DNA of 64,000 nt, from the NCBI GenBank assembly GCA_023664775.1, contig JAMPEW010000006.1, positions 22,415-86,414 of the forward strand. Reading direction: 5' to 3'. Every line of letters begins with the position of its first letter. Position 1 is the first letter of the stretch. The notes beneath the pieces were generated by a model, which did no database searches, was not told where the DNA came from, and saw only the letters and a program-made list of their open reading frames with translations. Positions 9,805 to 15,566 of the stretch are shown one piece after another. Position numbers and translations under genes: made by a program. This DNA comes from Clostridium sp. GTDB taxonomy: Bacteria; Bacillota; Clostridia; Lachnospirales; Lachnospiraceae.

Positions 9805-10761
9805 CTATATCCTCCCTCTCTTAAATAGTGCATAAAATCCATACATGGTACACGCAACAACAAGACCCACGCATATATTCAGATACAATATAAGCCCACT
9901 GCTAAGTATTGCTCCCGGCGTACCGAGCGGTATCATGCTCCCTATATGATTTGCTCCCGTAAAAAAGGAATAGCTCTTTGCAAGACCATAAAAAAGAAGC
10001 GCTCCGAAGGTTATTCTCCTGAAGGTTTTATAGGAAAACAGCCGTTCCATTTTCTCAAAGCCATATGCATTTGCAAAAAGGATCAGTCCCGCTCCCATAA
10101 TCGCACCACCGGAAAAGCCCCCGCCTGGGGACAAATGTCCGTTTAAAACGACATAAATTCCAAACACCAAAATAACCGGCACAAGAAATTTTGCCACCTT
10201 CTCAAGTATAATATCTCTCCTGAAATCAACCACGTCCTCATCTGCAAGAGGCTCCCCGCCGTCATTTCTAAGCAAAATAAGCACGCAGCAGCAGGCAATA
10301 AACAAAACATTTGACTCGCCAAATGTATCAAATGCCCTGTAATCAAGTATCATGCCGGCAACTATGTTTACTGCGCCCGTTTCATCTAAGCCGTCCTCTA
10401 TATATCTTTCTGAAACCTCATTGTTTACAGGATTATCCTTATCTCCAAATGTAGGCAGTGAGGAAACCGTAAAAAGCAGGACGCATATAATGATAATTGC
10501 AACAACAACCGAAATGATATTATACGCCTTGTTCAGCCGCCCCACGAATTTTCTGCTTCTGAACGCCTGATAAAGCTCCCGCCTTTTGATATCATTTGCA
10601 TCGGTAAATTCAGAAAAAAATTCATTCGACTGAACAACCTTATCATTTTTTTCCTGTTTTTTTCTTGGATGAACCTCGTCAGGAATTTCCAAGTCTCCGG
10701 TCATAAAATCAGAGAATTTTTGACTGAAGCTATCCTTATAATTCTCCTTTAGCTTACTCAT
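9805..10761 (-). CDS. mrpB: Fusion of MbhE-like segment and MrpB (MnhB domain)
   Basis: 318 aa, much longer than a normal MrpB (about 140 aa). After a charged cytoplasmic N-terminus of about 85 residues comes a membrane helix and the MbhE/MrpA-C-terminal motif DETGAVNIVAGMILDYRAFD. Next is a second helix and a linker with DVVDFRRDIILEKVAKF. The last 150 residues form the MnhB domain with GHLSPGGGFSGGAIMGA. Two separate genes of Mbh-type operons thus appear joined in one frame. It overlaps the preceding gene by 8 bp, indicating translational coupling. Confidence 0.85.
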   Translation of the reverse strand: MSKLKENYKDSFSQKFSDFMTGDLEIPDEVHPRKKQEKNDKVVQSNEFFSEFTDANDIKRRELYQAFRSRKFVGRLNKAYNIISVVVAIIIICVLLFTVSSLPTFGDKDNPVNNEVSERYIEDGLDETGAVNIVAGMILDYRAFDTFGESNVLFIACCCVLILLRNDGGEPLADEDVVDFRRDIILEKVAKFLVPVILVFGIYVVLNGHLSPGGGFSGGAIMGAGLILFANAYGFEKMERLFSYKTFRRITFGALLFYGLAKSYSFFTGANHIGSMIPLGTPGAILSSGLILYLNICVGLVVACTMYGFYALFKRGRI

Positions 10762-11065
10762 GACCTTTTTCCTCTCCTTTTGCTATATTATTTTCCACAT
10801 TATCATCATGTTCCTCATCCTCAATATACACGTTTAACGCATCTATCTTCCTAAGAACAAGGAAAAATAAAATACTCGTCACGCCTGCACCGACTGCCGC
10901 CTCCGTTATGGCAAGATCAGGCGACTCCAAAAGAAACCATATGATACACATAACAAGGGAAAAGGACATAAAAATAACAACTGAATTAATAAGCTTTTTT
11001 GATGTACATGCAGCTATGGCGCACACAATTAAAAGCACAAGCAGCACAATATGAAATACAGTCAT
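10754..11065 (-). CDS. MbhD-like subunit (DUF4040; MrpA C-terminal segment)
   Basis: 103 aa with three helices. The diagnostic motif is SPDLAITEAAVGAGVTSILF, found in the C-terminal half of MrpA and in free-standing MbhD. Its presence as a separate gene, between mrpG and the MbhE-MrpB fusion, is the arrangement of Mbh/Mbx/archaeal-type Mrp modules rather than of the seven-gene mrpABCDEFG operon. The start overlaps the mrpG stop as TAATG, and the RBS GAGGTG lies in the end of mrpG. Confidence 0.85.
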   Translation of the reverse strand: MTVFHIVLLVLLIVCAIAACTSKKLINSVVIFMSFSLVMCIIWFLLESPDLAITEAAVGAGVTSILFFLVLRKIDALNVYIEDEEHDDNVENNIAKGEEKGHE

Positions 11066-11403
11066 TATTTTTTCACCTCACATTCATCCTTAAAATTTTC
11101 ATTTGTCTCTATCTCCATCTTCGAAACAAGATGTGCCGATACAGGCGATGCAAACATAAATACGATAAGCACAATCAAAAGCTTTAATGTCGTATAGCTA
11201 AAGCCTGCTATAATCATAATTCCGATAAGCACCATATCAAGTCCTAAGGTGTCCCCGATTGCCGAGCAGTGCATTCTGTTCAGCACATACTTAAATCTGT
11301 ATACTCCGATTATGGCAAGAATTTCGGCAAGCATGCCGCACACAATAAATAATGCCGCTATAATAAATCTAATCCACTGTAATACTTCCATAAGCTGCTC
11401 CAT
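11065..11403 (-). CDS. mrpG: Mrp/Mbh antiporter subunit G
   Basis: 112 aa with three membrane helices and the MrpG features: an N-terminal helix, the IGVYRFKYVLNRMHCSAIGD loop (family YRFxD..RMHA type), and TLGLDMVLIGIMI. The C-terminal SPVSAHLVSKM matches the family tail in which residues after helix 3 are conserved. It follows mrpF by 15 bp and overlaps the next start. A small structural subunit of the cation antiporter complex; the individual role of MrpG is poorly defined in any organism. Confidence 0.88.
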   Translation of the reverse strand: MEQLMEVLQWIRFIIAALFIVCGMLAEILAIIGVYRFKYVLNRMHCSAIGDTLGLDMVLIGIMIIAGFSYTTLKLLIVLIVFMFASPVSAHLVSKMEIETNENFKDECEVKK

Positions 11404-11418
11404 CTCTTTTCCTTAATT

Positions 11419-11850
11419 TTATCCTTCCATGCCGCCCTTAGAGCGCATTCTTTTTTTAGACCTTTTGGGCGTATTTCTTCTTTTGTATCTGTTTCTTCTT
11501 GTCATGATTTTCCTATTGTCATCCTCAATTTTTGCCTTTGCACCCGGAATTGCCTCAAGGGTTTTTATGTCAATCCTTCTGTATTTATTGGTATAAACCC
11601 TGTAAAGCACAACTACAGCAACAAAGCTTATGGCGGCATATATAATACAGATATCCGCAAGATACCCCTCGCCAATCCATTGGGAAAGAATTGCAATTAT
11701 CATGATAACGACCGTCCCTGCCATATTTGAACATACAATTCTGTCCGTAAGCCTCGGCCCCCTGATTGCCCTGATTAAAATAAACAATATGCAAAGTGCC
11801 AAAATACTCATGGACACCACATACAAAACCATATAAGCCTTATCCAGCAT
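11419..11850 (-). CDS. mrpF: Mrp/Mbh antiporter subunit F
   Basis: About 143 aa. The first 90 residues are a standard three-helix MrpF with RAIRGPRLTDRIVCSNM, the family RGP..DR motif. The remaining 50 residues are a highly basic extension rich in Arg and Lys (RRNRYKRRNTPKRSKKRMRS) not found in typical 90-aa MrpF proteins, probably cytoplasmic. ATG 11850 forms a TGATG overlap with the mrpE stop; a GTG one codon upstream (11853) is an alternative start with slightly better RBS spacing. Confidence 0.87.
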   Translation of the reverse strand: MLDKAYMVLYVVSMSILALCILFILIRAIRGPRLTDRIVCSNMAGTVVIMIIAILSQWIGEGYLADICIIYAAISFVAVVVLYRVYTNKYRRIDIKTLEAIPGAKAKIEDDNRKIMTRRNRYKRRNTPKRSKKRMRSKGGMEG

Positions 11851-12332
11851 CACACGTTTTCCCCCTCACACTTTATCTTCTCAATTTTTGTGAGAAGCCT
11901 TACAAATACCGAATTTTCCATACCCTCTGCAAGCTCCTTGTCAAAGCAGTGCACCAGATAGGTATCTTCATTTACATCAACCGTTATTGTACCCGGTGTC
12001 AGTGTAATTGAATTTGCAAGCATGACCTTACAGCTCTCATCCGTAAGCGTCGTTTTAAAACTTACAAGCTCAGGCTCATTTTCATATTTATCAAGTACAA
12101 TAAAGCGCAGCATGGTAATATTTGCCTTCACAATCTCCCAAATGAGCACAAAGAAATATGCGGAAATAAGGGGCAGCAGCCTGTAAAATTTCATTTCTTT
12201 TTTTATGCTGTAATCCATGCATTTGCATAAAAAAACAAATATGACCACAGTAATTACAATTCCGAAAATTACAATTTCAAGGGTAATATTTGCATTAAAA
12301 ACAATCCATGCCAAAAATAAAAGCGCTAACAT
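11850..12332 (-). CDS. mrpE: Mrp/Mbh antiporter subunit E
   Basis: 160 aa, first gene of the antiporter operon. Two N-terminal membrane helices precede a cytoplasmic domain with VLANSITLTPGTITVDV and VHCFDKELAEGM, both hallmark MrpE motifs. ATG 12332 has the RBS AGGAG. It is transcribed divergently from spoVAA. In other bacteria Mrp complexes exchange Na+ for H+ in pH and salt homeostasis, while Mbh-type complexes couple to hydrogenases; no hydrogenase genes are linked here. Confidence 0.9.
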   Translation of the reverse strand: MLALLFLAWIVFNANITLEIVIFGIVITVVIFVFLCKCMDYSIKKEMKFYRLLPLISAYFFVLIWEIVKANITMLRFIVLDKYENEPELVSFKTTLTDESCKVMLANSITLTPGTITVDVNEDTYLVHCFDKELAEGMENSVFVRLLTKIEKIKCEGENV

Positions 12333-12393
12333 CTTATCACTCCTGTTTCAACATAAAAATAACGAGATAAATCCCGCCCCAAAAACTACCATC

Positions 12394-12422
12394 AATATAT
12401 ACCTATTAAATTCAAAATGCAA
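12394..12422 (-). promoter_or_regulatory. Candidate sigma-A promoter for the mrp operon
   Basis: On the minus strand TTGCAT is followed after 17 nt by TATATT, about 60 nt upstream of the mrpE start codon. This is the only good match in the divergent mrpE-spoVAA interval. Confidence 0.55.
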
Positions 12423-12433
12423 CTAAAAATTTT

Positions 12434-12464
12434 AGAATAATATGGACAAATGCAAGAAATAATA
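12434..12464 (+). promoter_or_regulatory. Possible sigma-G-type promoter for spoVA
   Basis: AGAATA, an 18-nt spacer and AATAATA resemble the sigma-G consensus (TGAATA, about 18 nt, CATACTA) with one and two mismatches. The position, 25 nt before the spoVAA ATG, fits known forespore control of spoVA. The AT-rich background makes chance matches likely. Confidence 0.35.
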
Positions 12465-12488
12465 AAAAATAAAAAAGGAAGAACAGCA

Positions 12489-13127
12489 ATGGAAAATAAA
12501 ACTCTGTATTTTTCCCTGGAGCAAAGTACATTGGTTCCTTCAAGAAAGGTACATGTAGGTGATATAGCATCAATATTTTGCTCTGATATGGATATCAGCC
12601 ATGCTGCTGAGAAAACGCTTATCACGACGCTGACAAACACGGAGCAGGATCAGATTGTTATAACGGCAATGAAAATTGTTGAGCTTATTTCCCTTCAATA
12701 TAAGGATTTAAGCATCGTCAGCATAGGCTGTCCTGAAACAATCGTATACTACCGTAATCTTAAACCGGTATCGAAGTTTAAGGGAAAATTAAAAAGCGCA
12801 CTTATGATACTGCTTGCCTTTTTTGGGACTGCCTACTCAATCATGTCCTATAACGGTGACGTTGATGCCGTAAAGCTCTTAAACGACCTATACATTTTGT
12901 TTACCGGTGACAGAAACGGAAACACCCTAGGGCAAATACTTGGAATTGTTGCATATTCCCTGGGACTTTGTGCCGGCATGATTATTTTCTTTAATCATGG
13001 CATTAACAAGAAAAAAACGGACGACCCGACTCCCCTTCAGGTACAGATGCGTCTATACGAGCAGGATGTTAATACCTGTATTATCGTTGACAGCACAAGG
13101 GATAACAAAACCTTAGATGTTAATTAA
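12489..13127 (+). CDS. spoVAA: Stage V sporulation protein AA
   Basis: About 212 aa. The N-terminal half (residues 1-95) is the soluble SpoVAA domain with LVPSRKVHVGDIASIFC, and the rest holds two membrane helices (ALMILLAFFGTAYSIM; ILGIVAYSLGLCAGMIIFF). SpoVAA is part of the SpoVA channel that loads dipicolinic acid into the forespore and releases it at germination. ATG 12489 is preceded by AAGGAAG; an upstream in-frame ATG at 12450 has no RBS. The first gene of a five-gene plus-strand operon. Confidence 0.9.
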   Translation: MENKTLYFSLEQSTLVPSRKVHVGDIASIFCSDMDISHAAEKTLITTLTNTEQDQIVITAMKIVELISLQYKDLSIVSIGCPETIVYYRNLKPVSKFKGKLKSALMILLAFFGTAYSIMSYNGDVDAVKLLNDLYILFTGDRNGNTLGQILGIVAYSLGLCAGMIIFFNHGINKKKTDDPTPLQVQMRLYEQDVNTCIIVDSTRDNKTLDVN

Positions 13128-13530
13128 AAACTCTGCCTACGTTTTATTCTGCCTGGTTGCAGGGGGAGCTATCTCGGCAGGATATGTAGCATTTATAACC
13201 TTGCTTGGTGTTTTTGACAAATTATCGGAAAAGCTCAAGGCAGTAAAATACAGCTATGTCATAGAAACATTAATCATCATCGGGGTAACCATCGGCAATT
13301 TTGTATACCTGCTCCAGCTTAAATTACCCTTCGGACTTACAGGTTATGTATTTTTTGAGCTTATGGGCGGTATATTTACAGGCTGTCTTGCAGGCGCACT
13401 TGCAGAAACCATAAATATTTTTCCAATACTTTCAAGGAGATTTTCAATCAGGAAAAATCTTCACTATGCACTTATTGCAGCAGCCTTGGGAAAGGCGGCA
13501 GGTTCCCTAATCCAGCTTCTGCTGCTTTAA
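13117..13530 (+). CDS. spoVAB: Stage V sporulation protein AB
   Basis: 137 aa with four predicted membrane helices. The segments GGAISAGYVAFITLLGVFDK and FELMGGIFTGCLAGALAETI match the SpoVAB family. The start overlaps the end of spoVAA by 11 bp, with translation probably coupled. A membrane component of the dipicolinate-handling SpoVA complex in the forespore inner membrane; the separate role of AB is not known in model organisms. Confidence 0.88.
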   Translation: MLIKNSAYVLFCLVAGGAISAGYVAFITLLGVFDKLSEKLKAVKYSYVIETLIIIGVTIGNFVYLLQLKLPFGLTGYVFFELMGGIFTGCLAGALAETINIFPILSRRFSIRKNLHYALIAAALGKAAGSLIQLLLL

Positions 13531-13548
13531 ATGAAAAAGGAGGTAACT

Positions 13549-14010
13549 ATGAAGGTAAAACAAAACGACGAGGAATACAACAAATATGTTGATGCCGTAA
13601 CTCCGAAGCACAACCCGTTTAAAAACTGCTTCAATGCTTTTTGGATAGGCGGACTTATCTGTGTCATCGGACAGGCAATCAATAATTTCATGATGTCATA
13701 TTTTGAATTTAACAAGGATGACGCAGGAAGCTACACATCACTTATCTTAGTTTTATTAAGCGTGCTTCTGACAAGCTTTAACCTTTACAAAAAAATTGCC
13801 AAATACGGAGGGGCAGGAGCCCTTGTTCCAATTACCGGCTTTGCCAACTCTGTAGCCTCACCGACAATTGAGTATAAAAAGGAGGGGGAGGTTTTTGGAA
13901 AGGGCGTCAAGGTATTTACCATTGCCGGTCCCGTAATCCTGTTCGGAATTGTAACAAGCTTTATACTCGGTTTTATTTACTGGGTGGTAAAGCTGATAGG
14001 CTTAGTATAG
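13549..14010 (+). CDS. spoVAC: Stage V sporulation protein AC
   Basis: About 153 aa, an integral membrane protein with motifs YGGAGALVPITGFANSVASP and GLICVIGQAINNF, typical of SpoVAC and shared with SpoVAE. In Bacillus, SpoVAC acts as a mechanosensitive channel for dipicolinate. ATG 13549 follows AAGGAGG at 6-7 nt; the frame also contains an ATG at 13531 that would start inside the RBS region, so the later start is preferred. A charged cytoplasmic N-terminus precedes the first helix. Confidence 0.93.
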   Translation: MKVKQNDEEYNKYVDAVTPKHNPFKNCFNAFWIGGLICVIGQAINNFMMSYFEFNKDDAGSYTSLILVLLSVLLTSFNLYKKIAKYGGAGALVPITGFANSVASPTIEYKKEGEVFGKGVKVFTIAGPVILFGIVTSFILGFIYWVVKLIGLV

Positions 14011-14022
14011 GAGGAAATGTAT

Positions 14023-15054
14023 ATGAATAATCAGTCAGTGGGAAAACAAAGCATAAAATTTGAAAATCCTCCCGTCATCATCAGTCAGGCGTCAGTTGTC
14101 GGAGAAATGGAGGGGCAGGGACCTCTCGGCTCATATTTTGACCAAATTGAAACCGACCCTTCCTTCGGACAGGAGTCATGGGAGCTTGGAGAGTCTGAAA
14201 TGGTAAGACGGGCAGTATCTACAGCCATAACAAAATCAGGGCTGGAACAAAGTAAAATAAAATATATTTTCGGCGGCGACCTCTTGGGACAGCTTATCGG
14301 TACAACCTTCGGGCTGAAGGATTTTAATATACCGCTTTTCGGTCTTTACGGTGCATGCTCCACATGTGGAGAATCACTTTCGCTTGCCGCAATGACGGTA
14401 GCGGCAGGCTATGCAGAAAACGTCCTTGCCGTTACAAGCAGTCATTACGGTGGTGCTGAAAAGCAGTTCCGTTTTCCGCTTGAATACGGAAATCAGCGTC
14501 CCTTGAGCGCTACATGGACTGTCACGGGAAGCGGCGCATTTATTGTAAGCCAGACAAATGGGGAACAGCCCATGCTCCAATATCCGCGCATAACCGCAAT
14601 CACGACAGGAAAGGTAGTGGATTACGGCGTGCGGGACAGCCTTAATATGGGGGCATGCATGGCACCTGCGGCGGCGGACGTTATCTATCAATGCTTCGAG
14701 GACTTAAACATGAAGGAAACCCAGTTTGATAAAATCATAACCGGCGATTTAGGTAAGGTTGGAAGTGAAATTTTAATTAAGCTTCTAAAGGATAACGGTC
14801 ATGACATCAGCAAACAGCATATGGACTGCGGTGTTAATATATACAACAATGAACAGCAGGATACACACAGCGGAGGAAGCGGCTGCGGCTGTTCTGCCGT
14901 GACGCTTGCAGGCTACATTATTCACAACCTCAAGCAGCATATGTGGAAAAAGGTTCTTTTTGTTCCTACCGGAGCGCTTTTATCAACGGTAAGCTACAAC
15001 GAGGGACAGACAATCCCCGGAATCGCTCATGCACTTGTGATTGAACAGCAATAA
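14023..15054 (+). CDS. spoVAD: Stage V sporulation protein AD
   Basis: About 343 aa, a thiolase-fold protein. Family segments include IISQASVVGEMEGQGPLG, FGLYGACSTCGESLSLAAM, VTGSGAFIVS and DYGVRDSLNMGACMAPAA. SpoVAD in Bacillus binds dipicolinic acid directly and is essential for its uptake into spores. ATG 14023 lies 8 nt after AGGAGG; the ATG at 14017 is too close to the RBS. The C-terminal GGSGCGCSAVTLAGYI matches the family end. Highly conserved, so the assignment is secure. Confidence 0.95.
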   Translation: MNNQSVGKQSIKFENPPVIISQASVVGEMEGQGPLGSYFDQIETDPSFGQESWELGESEMVRRAVSTAITKSGLEQSKIKYIFGGDLLGQLIGTTFGLKDFNIPLFGLYGACSTCGESLSLAAMTVAAGYAENVLAVTSSHYGGAEKQFRFPLEYGNQRPLSATWTVTGSGAFIVSQTNGEQPMLQYPRITAITTGKVVDYGVRDSLNMGACMAPAAADVIYQCFEDLNMKETQFDKIITGDLGKVGSEILIKLLKDNGHDISKQHMDCGVNIYNNEQQDTHSGGSGCGCSAVTLAGYIIHNLKQHMWKKVLFVPTGALLSTVSYNEGQTIPGIAHALVIEQQ

Positions 15055-15082
15055 AAAATAAAAAAATTATCAGGAGAATACT

Positions 15083-15442
15083 ATGGATTATATAAAAGCA
15101 TTTATCATTGGCGGCATTATATGTATCTTGGCACAAATATTAATGGACACGACAAAGCTTATGCCCGGTCGGGTCATGGTTATCCTTGTATGTACAGGCG
15201 CAATCTTAGGCTCCGTCGGAATTTATAAGCCATTTCTTGAGTTTGCAGGAGCCGGTGCCTCCGTACCACTTACAGGCTTTGGCTATAACCTTTGGAAGGG
15301 AATAAAGGAAGCAGTTGATACAGATGGATTTATAGGATTATTCCGGGGCGGATTTACAATGGCTGCGGTTGGAACCTCAGCGGCGCTTATCCTGTCCTAC
15401 TTTGCATCTCTTATATTCCAACCTAAAATGCCGAAAAATTAA
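15083..15442 (+). CDS. spoVAE: Stage V sporulation protein AE
   Basis: 119 aa with three to four membrane helices. FAGAGASVPLTGFGYNLWKG is the SpoVAE/SpoVAC family signature, and the N-terminal FIIGGIICILAQILMD matches the SpoVAEb type. The RBS AGGAG precedes the ATG, 28 bp after spoVAD. It is the last gene of the operon; a palindrome and a bidirectional terminator follow. No spoVAF or separate spoVAEa gene is present. Confidence 0.92.
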   Translation: MDYIKAFIIGGIICILAQILMDTTKLMPGRVMVILVCTGAILGSVGIYKPFLEFAGAGASVPLTGFGYNLWKGIKEAVDTDGFIGLFRGGFTMAAVGTSAALILSYFASLIFQPKMPKN

Positions 15443-15498
15443 CTTATTATCTGCATATGTTAATTATAAGCAAACAAGCATATGCTTTTAATATAGAT

Positions 15499-15520
15499 AT
15501 TGTATGTTTAAACATACAAT
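15499..15520. repeat. 22-bp perfect palindrome beside a terminator
   Basis: The half-site ATTGTATGTTT is followed directly by its exact reverse complement, with no loop. It lies between spoVAE and the terminator at 15523. It could be a protein-binding dyad or simply part of the transcription-end structure. Confidence 0.6.
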
Positions 15521-15522
15521 AA

Positions 15523-15552
15523 GGGGCTGACGCAGGCATATGCGGCAGCCCC
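15523..15552. terminator. Bidirectional terminator between spoVAE and the PBP gene
   Basis: Arms GGGGCTGACGCA and TGCGGCAGCCCC (one mismatch) surround a 6-nt loop. The plus strand continues TTTTCATT and the minus strand TTATTGTATG, so it can end both convergent transcripts. It shares the GGGGCTGYCGCA core with other hairpins here. Confidence 0.8.
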
Positions 15553-15566
15553 TTTTCATTATTATA

